Notes under the pieces: model-generated
The model's input: only the letters and a program-made list of their open reading frames with translations
The model's database searches: none
What the model was told of the DNA's origin: nothing
Source: Pseudokineococcus marinus
GTDB lineage: Bacteria; Actinomycetota; Actinomycetes; Actinomycetales; Quadrisphaeraceae
DNA: 64,000 bases
Assembly: GCF_037482405.1 (NCBI RefSeq)
Contig: NZ_JBBHZZ010000004.1
Coordinates: 248,001 to 312,000 of the forward strand
Direction of reading: 5' to 3'
Made by a program: the position numbers and the translations under genes
In this document: piece after piece, positions 44,659 through 52,532 of the stretch
Layout: each line of letters starts with the position of its first letter
Numbering within the stretch: the stretch's first letter is position 1

Positions 44659-45654
44659 ATGAGCCCGACGACCGCACCCACCACCCGCCCCCGGATCGCC
44701 CTGACGCTCGGCGACCCCTCCGGCATCGGACCCGAGCTGGCCGCCAAGCTCGTGGCCGACCCCGCCAACCGCGCGAAGGCCGACATCCTCGTGCTGGCCT
44801 CCGCCGCGGAGCTCGACGCCGCCGCCGCCGAGGCCGGTGTCGAGGTGCCCCACGGCCCCACCGCCGGGCCCGACGCCGTCGCGGTGGTCGGCAGCGACCT
44901 CGCCGACCAGCCGGTCGCCCGCGGCCGGGTCAGCGTCGAGGGGGGGCGGCGCGCCATGGCCGACCTCGAGTCGGCGCTGGCCGTCTACGAGCGCGGCGAG
45001 GCGGACGCCATCGTCTTCACGCCCCTCAACAAGGCCGCGCTCTCCCTGGCGGGCATGGCGCACGAGGACGAGCTGCGCTGGTTCGCCCACCGGCTCGGCT
45101 TCACGGGCACGACGTCCGAGCTCAACCTCGTGCCCGGTCTCACGACCTCGCGCGTCACGTCGCACATCCCGATCTCCGAGGTCGCGTCGTGCATCAGCGC
45201 CCACAAGGTCGCCGAGGCCGCGCGGCTGCTGAACACCGTGGTCGCGGCGCAGGGCGTCGAGCGCCCGCGGCTCGCGGTGTGCGCGCTCAACCCCCACGCG
45301 GGCGAGGGCGGCAAGTTCGGCTCCGAGGAGATCGACCACATCGCCCCGGCAGTGGCCCTCCTGCGGTCCGAGGGCGTCGACGCCCAGGGCCCCTTCCCGT
45401 GCGACACCCTCTTCATCCGGGCCCGCGAGGGCGAGTTCGACGGCGTCGTGACGATGTACCACGACCAGGGCCAGATCGCGATGAAGCTCATGGGCTTCGA
45501 GCAGGGCGTCACCGTCCAGGGCGGCTTGCCCGTGCCGATCGCGACCCCGGCCCACGGCACGGCCTACGGCATCGTCGGCCAGGGCGTCGCGACCCTCGGA
45601 CCCACCCAGCGCGCCTTCGACGTCGCCCTGGAGATGGCCCAGCGCGACGCCTGA
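44659..45654 (+). CDS. pdxA2: PdxA2-type 4-phospho-sugar-acid dehydrogenase
   Basis: The product is 331 aa. The start TLGDPSGIGPELAAKL and three metal-binding His (H169 in TSHIPIS, H213 in NPHAGEGG, H268 in MYHDQGQ) match the PdxA superfamily. PdxA itself works in vitamin B6 synthesis, but gene context with TctCBA and a GntR regulator points to the PdxA2 branch, which oxidises 4-phospho-D-threonate or 4-phospho-D-erythronate to DHAP and CO2. No DUF1537 kinase, the usual partner, is in the window. ATG at 44659 has AGGAGG at 44642-44647. Confidence 0.87.
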   Translation: MSPTTAPTTRPRIALTLGDPSGIGPELAAKLVADPANRAKADILVLASAAELDAAAAEAGVEVPHGPTAGPDAVAVVGSDLADQPVARGRVSVEGGRRAMADLESALAVYERGEADAIVFTPLNKAALSLAGMAHEDELRWFAHRLGFTGTTSELNLVPGLTTSRVTSHIPISEVASCISAHKVAEAARLLNTVVAAQGVERPRLAVCALNPHAGEGGKFGSEEIDHIAPAVALLRSEGVDAQGPFPCDTLFIRAREGEFDGVVTMYHDQGQIAMKLMGFEQGVTVQGGLPVPIATPAHGTAYGIVGQGVATLGPTQRAFDVALEMAQRDA

Positions 45655-45742
45655 CCGGCGCGCGCCCCCCGGGTGGGCCGTCCGCCGTCCACCCGCAGCA
45701 CCACCCCACCCGCACCACCTGATCTCGACGAGGAGACCACCC

Positions 45743-46720
45743 ATGCGCACGTCCCGCGCGACCGCTCTCGCCGCCATGGCCGCCGTCACCGGACTCGTCC
45801 TCACCGCGTGCGGTGAGGACTCCGGCGGGAGCACCGACGGCGGGAGCGCCGCCGGCCCCGACGGCCCCGTCACGATGGTCGTCCCCTTCTCGGCGGGCGG
45901 CGGCTCGGACCTGTCCGGTCGCGCCATGGCGTCGGGGCTCGAGGAGGTCACCGACAGCACCGTCACGGTCGAGAACATCACCGGGGGGTCCGGCGCGGTG
46001 GGCTACGGCCAGCTCCTCGCCTCGGCGGGCGACCCGAGCACGCTGCTCGCCAGCGAGACCTCGCTCGTGACCCTGCCGATCATCCAGGACGTGCCGTACA
46101 CCTACGACCAGTTCACGCCGATCATGAAGGCGGGCGAGGACTACAACCTCGTCATCGCGGGCGGCGACTCCGAGTGGGAGACCTGCACCGACATGGTCGA
46201 GGCCGCGCGCGACGAGTCGCTCACGGCCGCCGTCTCCGGCACGACGGGCCCCGACGCCATCGCGTGGACCCTCATCGAGCAGGAGGAGTCCGTCGAGCTG
46301 CAGCGGGTGCCCTTCGAGTCCACGGCCGAGGTCACGGCCGCCCTGCTCGGCGACCAGGTCCAGGTGGCCGCCGCCAGCCCGGGCGAGGTCATCGGCCAGC
46401 TCGAGTCCGGCGACGTCAAGGCGCTGTGCGCCCTCGCGCCCGAGCGCTACGAGTACGAGGAGCTCGCCGACATCCCGACCGGCGGCGAGCAGGGCCTCGA
46501 CGTCACCTTCGCGCAGTGGCGCGGCCTCGTCGCGGCGCCCGAGCTCGACGAGGAGTCGACCCGCTTCTGGGTCGACGCCGCCGAGGAGTGGACGACGACG
46601 GACTCTTACACCGAGTACATCGAGAGCAACTACCTGCAGCCGCAGACGCTCTTCGGCGAGGACTTCGCCGAGTACCTGGTGCAGTACGACGCCGACGCCC
46701 GCTCGGCCCTCCAGCCGTGA
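45743..46720 (+). CDS. tctC: TctC-type periplasmic binding lipoprotein
   Basis: This 325-aa protein has a signal peptide with lipobox LTAC at about residue 22. It shows TctC/BugT features: VTMVVPFSAGGGSDLSGRAMA, NITGGSGAVGYGQL and a late GLVAAPELDEESTRFWVDA. It captures a carboxylate or sugar acid for the TctAB symporter. ATG at 45743 has GAGGAG eight bases upstream. It follows pdxA2 by 88 bp and is coupled to tctB. Confidence 0.9.
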   Translation: MRTSRATALAAMAAVTGLVLTACGEDSGGSTDGGSAAGPDGPVTMVVPFSAGGGSDLSGRAMASGLEEVTDSTVTVENITGGSGAVGYGQLLASAGDPSTLLASETSLVTLPIIQDVPYTYDQFTPIMKAGEDYNLVIAGGDSEWETCTDMVEAARDESLTAAVSGTTGPDAIAWTLIEQEESVELQRVPFESTAEVTAALLGDQVQVAAASPGEVIGQLESGDVKALCALAPERYEYEELADIPTGGEQGLDVTFAQWRGLVAAPELDEESTRFWVDAAEEWTTTDSYTEYIESNYLQPQTLFGEDFAEYLVQYDADARSALQP

Positions 46721-47343
46721 GCGGCGGGCCCGAGGGCGGCGCGGGGGCTGACCGCGCGCCCGTGCAGGTGACCGCGACCGGCGTCGCCGGCGGCGGTCCC
46801 ACCCGGGCCGACCTCGTCGGCACGGCCCTCCTCGCCGTCCTCGGGCTCGCCGCCGCCGTCTACGGGTGGCGGTACGGCTTCCTCGTCGACGGGCAGGTCG
46901 GCGCGGGCTTCCTGCCCGTCGCGACCGGCGGCTTCATCGCCGTCGCGTCGACCGCCGAGATCGTGCGCATGGGGCTGCAGCGCCGGGCGACCCGCGCGGA
47001 CGACCACGTCCGCGCCCCCGTCGGCGACGAGCGGGCCGCCGCCGTCCCGACCGGGCAGGCAGCCCCCGACGAGGAGCTCGACGTCTTCGGCCGCACGGCC
47101 GCCCAGCGCGGCCGCGCCATCGCCGTGGTCTTCGGGCTGCTTGGCGCCGCCCTGCTGCTCGTCCCGCTCATCGGGCTGCTGCTGTCGCTGTCCCTCGCCG
47201 TCCTCGTGCTCGTCCTCGTCGTCGAGCGCAAGGGACCGGTGGCGGCGGTGGCCAGCGCGGCCGCGTGCCTGGCCTTCGGCTGGCTCGTCTTCGTCCAGGT
47301 GCTCGGAGCCCCGCTGCCCAGCGGCGCGCTCGGGCTCGTCTGA
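46717..47343 (+). CDS. tctB: TctB-type small membrane subunit
   Basis: The product is 208 aa with four hydrophobic segments: two near residues 33-75, a charged loop of about 55 residues, then VVFGLLGAALLLVPLIGLLL and later segments. GTG at 46717 overlaps the tctC stop (GTGA) and tctA follows 10 bp later, the standard tripartite tricarboxylate transporter order. Confidence 0.88.
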   Translation: MSGGPEGGAGADRAPVQVTATGVAGGGPTRADLVGTALLAVLGLAAAVYGWRYGFLVDGQVGAGFLPVATGGFIAVASTAEIVRMGLQRRATRADDHVRAPVGDERAAAVPTGQAAPDEELDVFGRTAAQRGRAIAVVFGLLGAALLLVPLIGLLLSLSLAVLVLVLVVERKGPVAAVASAAACLAFGWLVFVQVLGAPLPSGALGLV

Positions 47344-47353
47344 GGGGTCCACC

Positions 47354-48865
47354 GTGCTCGACAACCTCGCCCTCGGCGTCGCCACGGCGGTGTCGCCGGA
47401 GAACCTGCTGTGGTGCTTCATCGGGGTCGCGCTCGGCACCGTCATCGGCATGCTGCCCGGCCTCGGGTCGGCCACCGGCGTGGCGCTCCTGCTCCCCGTG
47501 ACCCTGGCCCTGGAGCCCGTCACGGCCCTGATCATGCTGGCCGGCATCTACTACGGCTGCCAGTACGGCGCGTCCATCAGCTCGATCCTCATCTCGACGC
47601 CGGGCGACTCCTCCAGCGTGGTGCTCACGCTGGACGGCTACCAGATGGCGCGCAACGGGAGAGCCGGTGCGGCGCTGGCCGTGTCGGCCCTCTCGTCCTT
47701 CATCGCCGCCATCATCACCATCGTCGGCCTCATGCTCCTGGCCGCGCCGATCGCCGACCTGGCGCTCCGCTTCGGACCGCCGGAGACGCTCGCGGTGATC
47801 CTGCTCGGCCTCTCGACGATCGTGTCCTTCGCCGGCGACAACCTGCTGCGCGGGATCACCATGGCCGCGGTCGGCCTGCTGCTGTCCACCGTCGGCATCG
47901 CCTCGGGCTTCACGGACGCCCGCTTCACCTTCGGCAGCCTGAACCTGCTCAGCGGGCTCGACTTCATCGCCGTCCTCATCGGCCTCTTCGCCATCGGCGA
48001 GGTGCTGCACCAGATCCACCGGGGCGGTGAGGCGCCCATCCGCGCCCGCTTCAAGGACCTCGTCATCACGAGGGACGACGTCCGCCGGATGATCCCCGCG
48101 AGCCTGCGCGGGACGGGCCTGGGCTTCGCCCTCGGCGTCCTGCCGGGCGCCGGCGCCACGCTGGCGACCTTCATGTCGTACGGCCTCGAGGGTCGGGTCG
48201 GCAAGCACCGGGCCGAGCTGGGCACGGGCGCCGTCGAGGGCGTGGCGGCGCCGGAGGCCTCCAACAACGCGGCCGCCAACGCGAGCTTCATCCCGACCCT
48301 GTCGCTCGGCATCCCCGGCAGCGGGACGACGGCGGTGCTCCTCGGCGCCTTCGTCGTCTTCGGCCTCCAGCCGGGCCCGCTGCTCTTCGAGCAGCAGCCC
48401 GCGCTGGTGTGGGGCCTGCTCGTCTCGTTCGTCATCGGCAACTTCATGCTGCTGGTGCTCAACCTCCCGCTGGCGCCGGTCTTCGCGCAGGCGCTGCGAG
48501 TGCCCTACAGCTACCTCTACCCCTTCATCCTCTTCATCAGCCTGCTCGGCGCCTTCGCCATCGGGAACAACACGTTCTCCCTGTGGGTGGCCTTCACGGC
48601 CGGCGTCCTCGGGTACTTCATGAAGAGGTTCGACTTCCCCGCCGCCCCGCTCGTCCTCGGGCTGGTGCTGGGGCCGCTGCTGGAGCGCTCGCTCGTCCAG
48701 ACGTCGGCGCTCGGTCGCGGCGACCTGATGATCATCTTCGAGCGCCCGATCTCGGCGGCCTTCACGGTCGCGGCGATCCTGGCCATCCTGGCGCCGGTCG
48801 TCCTCGCGGCCGTGCGTCGCCGTCGTGCCCCCGGGCGCGCGCGGCAGTCGACGCCGACGGCCTGA
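47354..48865 (+). CDS. tctA: TctA-type large membrane subunit
   Basis: The product is 503 aa with about twelve hydrophobic segments. Two family motifs are clear: IGMLPGLGSATGVALLLP near the start and its repeat LGVLPGAGATLATFMSYGLE in the second half, plus EGVAAPEASNNAAANASFIP and LSLGIPGSGTTAVLLGAF. These form the substrate and ion path of the proton or sodium symporter. GTG at 47354 has GAGGGG upstream. Confidence 0.93.
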   Translation: MLDNLALGVATAVSPENLLWCFIGVALGTVIGMLPGLGSATGVALLLPVTLALEPVTALIMLAGIYYGCQYGASISSILISTPGDSSSVVLTLDGYQMARNGRAGAALAVSALSSFIAAIITIVGLMLLAAPIADLALRFGPPETLAVILLGLSTIVSFAGDNLLRGITMAAVGLLLSTVGIASGFTDARFTFGSLNLLSGLDFIAVLIGLFAIGEVLHQIHRGGEAPIRARFKDLVITRDDVRRMIPASLRGTGLGFALGVLPGAGATLATFMSYGLEGRVGKHRAELGTGAVEGVAAPEASNNAAANASFIPTLSLGIPGSGTTAVLLGAFVVFGLQPGPLLFEQQPALVWGLLVSFVIGNFMLLVLNLPLAPVFAQALRVPYSYLYPFILFISLLGAFAIGNNTFSLWVAFTAGVLGYFMKRFDFPAAPLVLGLVLGPLLERSLVQTSALGRGDLMIIFERPISAAFTVAAILAILAPVVLAAVRRRRAPGRARQSTPTA

Positions 48866-48867
48866 CA

Positions 48868-48891
48868 CGGCGGTCCCGTCCGGGACCGCCG
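48868..48891 (+). terminator. Hairpin after tctA
   Basis: An 11-bp stem (CGGCGGTCCCG and complement) with a 2-nt loop begins two bases after the tctA stop. The next gene starts 27 bp after it, so it may weaken rather than end transcription. Confidence 0.5.
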
Positions 48892-48918
48892 CACCGTCCC
48901 ACCGCACCTGGAGGCACC

Positions 48919-49902
48919 GTGGCCCTGCAGCAGGCACGCACCACCCCGACCGGCCCCGAGGACTGGCCCATCGCCGCGGCGATGATCCAGTACCCGGGCA
49001 CGCTCCCCGACGGCACCTCGGTGCAGGACCAGAGCGCCGAGGAGTGGGCGCTCGCGCTCGGCGACGTCGCGGATGCGGGCTTCGACTGCGTCGACCCGAC
49101 CGAGTCGTGGCTGCGCATCGGCGACCTCTCGCCGGAGCGGCTCCAGGAGTTCCAGGACGTCGTCGCCGACCTCGGCCTGCGCGTGCCGGCGGTGTCCTCG
49201 GCCCGACGCAGCCCGGTGGACCCCGAGCACGGCGAGGAGCACATGGCGACCCTGCACCGCGGCATCGACGCCGCGGCCGCCGTGGGCGCCGAGGTCTTCA
49301 ACGTCGGCTTCTTCCGGGCGCTGCTCCCGGCCCAGCAGCGCGCCCTGTGGTTCTGGACCACGGAGGGCGCCGTGGACGCCGACCCCGACGAGGACCCGGA
49401 GACCTACCGCCTCGCCGTCGACCGCGTGCGCGAGCTCGGCCGGCACGCGGCCGAGAACGGCCTCGTCCTGTCGCTGGAGATGTACGAGGACACCTACGTC
49501 GGCACCGCCGACGGCGCGGTCCGCTTCGTCACCGACGTCGACATGCCTGAGGTGGGTCTCAACCCCGACCTCGGCAACCTCCAGCGCCTCCACCGGCCGG
49601 TCGAGCGCTGGACCGAGATGGCCGCGAAGGTGCTGCCGCACACGAACTTCTGGCACGCGAAGAACTACCTGCGCACCGAGGACGAGACCACCGGCGCCAT
49701 CAGCACCGCCCCGGCGCCGCTCGAGACCGGCGTCATGAGCTACCGGCAGATGCTGGCCGACGCCGTCGCGCTCGGCTTCCGCGGCCCCATCACGTGCGAG
49801 CACTACGGCGGCGACGGCCTCTCGGTCAGCGCCCGCAACCGCGACTACCTGCGCGGGCTCCTGGGCACGCGCCGCATCAGGGGGATGCTCGCCGCCGGCT
49901 GA
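48919..49902 (+). CDS. Sugar-phosphate isomerase/epimerase (AP-endonuclease-2-like TIM barrel)
   Basis: This 327-aa protein has a metal site suggested by Glu in LSLEMYEDTY, Asp in NPDLGN, His in FWHAKNYL and Glu in ITCEHYGGDG, the xylose-isomerase-like pattern. Relatives isomerise or epimerise sugars, polyols or keto acids. GTG at 48919 has GGAGG four bases upstream. It sits between the Tct importer and a second importer, suggesting it prepares the imported compound for the kinase or dehydrogenase. Confidence 0.87.
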   Translation: MALQQARTTPTGPEDWPIAAAMIQYPGTLPDGTSVQDQSAEEWALALGDVADAGFDCVDPTESWLRIGDLSPERLQEFQDVVADLGLRVPAVSSARRSPVDPEHGEEHMATLHRGIDAAAAVGAEVFNVGFFRALLPAQQRALWFWTTEGAVDADPDEDPETYRLAVDRVRELGRHAAENGLVLSLEMYEDTYVGTADGAVRFVTDVDMPEVGLNPDLGNLQRLHRPVERWTEMAAKVLPHTNFWHAKNYLRTEDETTGAISTAPAPLETGVMSYRQMLADAVALGFRGPITCEHYGGDGLSVSARNRDYLRGLLGTRRIRGMLAAG

Positions 49903-50042
49903 GCCGCCCCCGCCGGACCACCCGCCGACGACGTCCGCCGACGGACCGCCCGCCCGCGCCCGCGGGCGGGTCCCCGAGGACCGACCACGGCCCCCGAGGA
50001 CCACCTCGCCCGACGACCGGGCACGACCCCACGGGAGCCGCC

Positions 50043-51374
50043 ATGTCCACCGACGCACGCCGTCGTCCACCCGCCACGGGGGCCGGGACCCGCCGCAGCC
50101 GCACGCGGCTGAAGATCTTCGCCGTCCTGTGGATCATCGTCCTGCTCAACTTCGTCGACCGCGCCTCGCTGTCGATCTCGATGCCCTTCATCAGCGAGGA
50201 GTTCGACCTCTCCCCCGCGCTGCAGGGGTGGATCCTCGGGTCCTTCTTCTGGACCTACCTGCTCTTCCAGATCCCCGGCGGCTGGCTCCTCGACCGCATC
50301 GGCCCCCGGCGCGTGGTCGGCGCGTCCGGGGCGCTGTGGGGCCTGTTCCAGCTGGCCGGGGGCCTCGTCGGGAGCGGTGGCGCCCTCCTCGGGACGCGGC
50401 TGGGGCTCGGGGCCGCGGAGGCACCGGTCTTCCCGGCCGCCTCCAAGCTGAACTCGCGCTGGCTCCCGTCGTCGGAGCGCGCCCGCGGCGCCACCTTCAT
50501 CGACGCCGCCGGACCCTTCGGCTCGGCGGTCGGCGGCCTGCTCATCACCGGGCTCATCGGGCTGACGGGCGGCTGGCGCGCGGCCTTCGTCATCACCGGC
50601 GCGCTCACCGTCCTCGTCGCCGTCCTCTACTACCTCTACCTGCGCGACACCCCGCAGGAGCACCCGCGCGTCGACGAGGCGGAGCTGGCGCACATCACCG
50701 CGGGGCAGGACGTCGCGGACACGACGACGGAGGACGTCGCGCTGCCCGGCGTCGGCGACTACGCCCGCTCCCGCTCGTGGTGGGGCCTGTGGCTCGGCCG
50801 TCTCGGCTGGGCGACCGTGTGGTGGGGGATCATCTCGTGGACGCCCTCGTACCTCTCGGACTCCCTCGGCTTCGACCTCGCCGCCATCGGGTGGGGCACC
50901 TTCGTCGTCTACGGCTCGGGCGTCGTCGGCCAGCTCGTCGCCGGCTGGGCCACCGACCGGTTCCGCGCGGGGACGACCCACTACAACCGCGTGATGCGGA
51001 CCATCCTCGCCGTGTCGGGCGTCGGGACCGCCGTGAGCGTCCTCAGCCTCGCCGCGGTCGACAGCGGGTACGTCGCCCTCGTCGTCCTGTCGGTCGCCGT
51101 GTTCTTCAACCAGTTCGGCGGCGTGTACTGGGCCTTCCCGTCCTGGTTGGCCCCCAAGGCGCAGGTCGGGACGGTCGGCAGCGTCATGAACGTCGCCTCC
51201 AGCGCGGGCGGCGGCATCGCCCCCGTGGTCATGGGCTACTCGATCGCCCTCTCCGGTGGCTACGCGGGCTCCTTCGTCTTCCTCGCGGTCGCCGCCGCCG
51301 TCTACCTCGCCGGCTCGCTGTCCATCGACTTCGAGCGTCCGCTCGCGCGGCGGCGCGCGGAGCCGGTGGCGTGA
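50043..51374 (+). CDS. MFS transporter, anion:cation symporter (ACS) type
   Basis: The product is 443 aa with twelve hydrophobic segments. ACS-like marks are NFVDRASLSISMPFI in helix 1, GGWLLDRIGPRRVVG (motif A) and AEAPVFPAASKLNSRWLP in helix 4, as in hexuronate/glucarate carriers. ATG at 50043 lies 140 bp after the isomerase. It overlaps the amidohydrolase gene by four bases. It likely imports a sugar acid related to the substrate of this block. Confidence 0.9.
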   Translation: MSTDARRRPPATGAGTRRSRTRLKIFAVLWIIVLLNFVDRASLSISMPFISEEFDLSPALQGWILGSFFWTYLLFQIPGGWLLDRIGPRRVVGASGALWGLFQLAGGLVGSGGALLGTRLGLGAAEAPVFPAASKLNSRWLPSSERARGATFIDAAGPFGSAVGGLLITGLIGLTGGWRAAFVITGALTVLVAVLYYLYLRDTPQEHPRVDEAELAHITAGQDVADTTTEDVALPGVGDYARSRSWWGLWLGRLGWATVWWGIISWTPSYLSDSLGFDLAAIGWGTFVVYGSGVVGQLVAGWATDRFRAGTTHYNRVMRTILAVSGVGTAVSVLSLAAVDSGYVALVVLSVAVFFNQFGGVYWAFPSWLAPKAQVGTVGSVMNVASSAGGGIAPVVMGYSIALSGGYAGSFVFLAVAAAVYLAGSLSIDFERPLARRRAEPVA

Positions 51375-52339
51375 GCGCCTACGACGGCCCCGTCGTCGAC
51401 GCCCACCACCACGTCTGGCAGCCGCGGCTGGGACGCCAGCCCTGGCTGCGACCCGGTGCCGCCATCCCCTTCCGCTACGGCGACTACGAAGCCCTCAAGC
51501 GCGACTACATGCCGGACGACCTGCGCGCCGACGCCGAGGACGCCGGCGTGCGGCTCGTCGGCTCGGTGACGATGGAGACCGAGTGGGAGGAGGACGACCC
51601 GCTCGGCGAGATGGACTGGACCGCCGCCGTCGCCGCGCGCGAGGGCCTGCCCACCGCCGGCGTCGCGCACGCCGTCCTCGACGCCTCGGGGGTCGACGCG
51701 GTCCTGGGGGCGCTGGCGGACCGCCCCTTCGTGCGCGGCGTCCGTCACAAGCCCGGGCAGGCGCCGTCGCCGGCGCGCGCGGCCGCCGAGCCGACGCTCA
51801 TGACCAGTCCCGTGTGGCGCCGCGGCTACGCGCGGCTCGCCGAGCACGGCCTCCCCTTCGAGCTCCAGACCGCGTGGTGGCACCTCGACGAGGCCGTCGA
51901 CCTCGTCCGCGCCCACCCGGGGACGCCGGTGGTGCTCAACCACGCGGGGCTCCCGGCGGACCGGTCCGAGGAGGGGCTCGCGGGGTGGGAGGCGGCGCTG
52001 CGCCGGCTGGCGGCCCTCGAGCAGGTGCTCGTCAAGATCTCGGGCATCGGCCGCACCGACGCGCCGTGGACGGCCGAGGGCAACCGCCGCGTGGTCGAGA
52101 CGTGCGTCGACGCCTTCGGCCCCGAGCGGACCATGCTGGCGAGCAACTTCCCCGTCGACTCCCTGACGGCCACCTACGCCGAGGTGTGGGGCGGGTTCCG
52201 CGAGATCACGTCGGGATGGTCGCGGGACGAGCAGCTCGACGTCTTCGCGCGCACAGCCGTACGGCACTACCGGCTCCCACCCGCGCTGGTCGACGCCGGC
52301 GCCCCGGTGCGGGCGGAGCCGCCGCTCGGGAGCGGGTGA
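51371..52339 (+). CDS. Amidohydrolase_2-family hydrolase (lactonase-like)
   Basis: This 322-aa protein has the TIM-barrel start VVDAHHHVWQP with the HxH metal pair, His in VLNHAGLP and Asp/Asn-region LASNFPVDSL at the end of the barrel (the usual catalytic Asp here appears in FPVD). Relatives include L-fuconolactonase and other sugar-lactone hydrolases, which would suit a sugar-acid pathway. GTG at 51371 is coupled to the carrier (GTGA). Confidence 0.87.
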   Translation: MSAYDGPVVDAHHHVWQPRLGRQPWLRPGAAIPFRYGDYEALKRDYMPDDLRADAEDAGVRLVGSVTMETEWEEDDPLGEMDWTAAVAAREGLPTAGVAHAVLDASGVDAVLGALADRPFVRGVRHKPGQAPSPARAAAEPTLMTSPVWRRGYARLAEHGLPFELQTAWWHLDEAVDLVRAHPGTPVVLNHAGLPADRSEEGLAGWEAALRRLAALEQVLVKISGIGRTDAPWTAEGNRRVVETCVDAFGPERTMLASNFPVDSLTATYAEVWGGFREITSGWSRDEQLDVFARTAVRHYRLPPALVDAGAPVRAEPPLGSG

Positions 52340-52368
52340 CGCGCACCGGCACCCCGCCGGCGACCGCA

Positions 52369-52405
52369 CCGGAGCCCGGTCGGCGAGCAGCCGACCGGGC
52401 TCCGG
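52369..52405 (+). terminator. Terminator at the end of the C4 block
   Basis: A perfect 16-bp stem (CCGGAGCCCGGTCGGC and complement) with a GAGCA loop lies 29 bp after the amidohydrolase stop. Confidence 0.85.
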
Positions 52406-52532
52406 CGCGCCCGGGACGACGGCGCGTGTGAACAGCGCGTAAAGGTTGCTCTCGGTACGCACTGCGTGAGCGGCGCGAGCAGCACAGTCCGGACATCGCC
52501 CCCCATCGAGGGGTGCCGACCCGGAGGACCTC

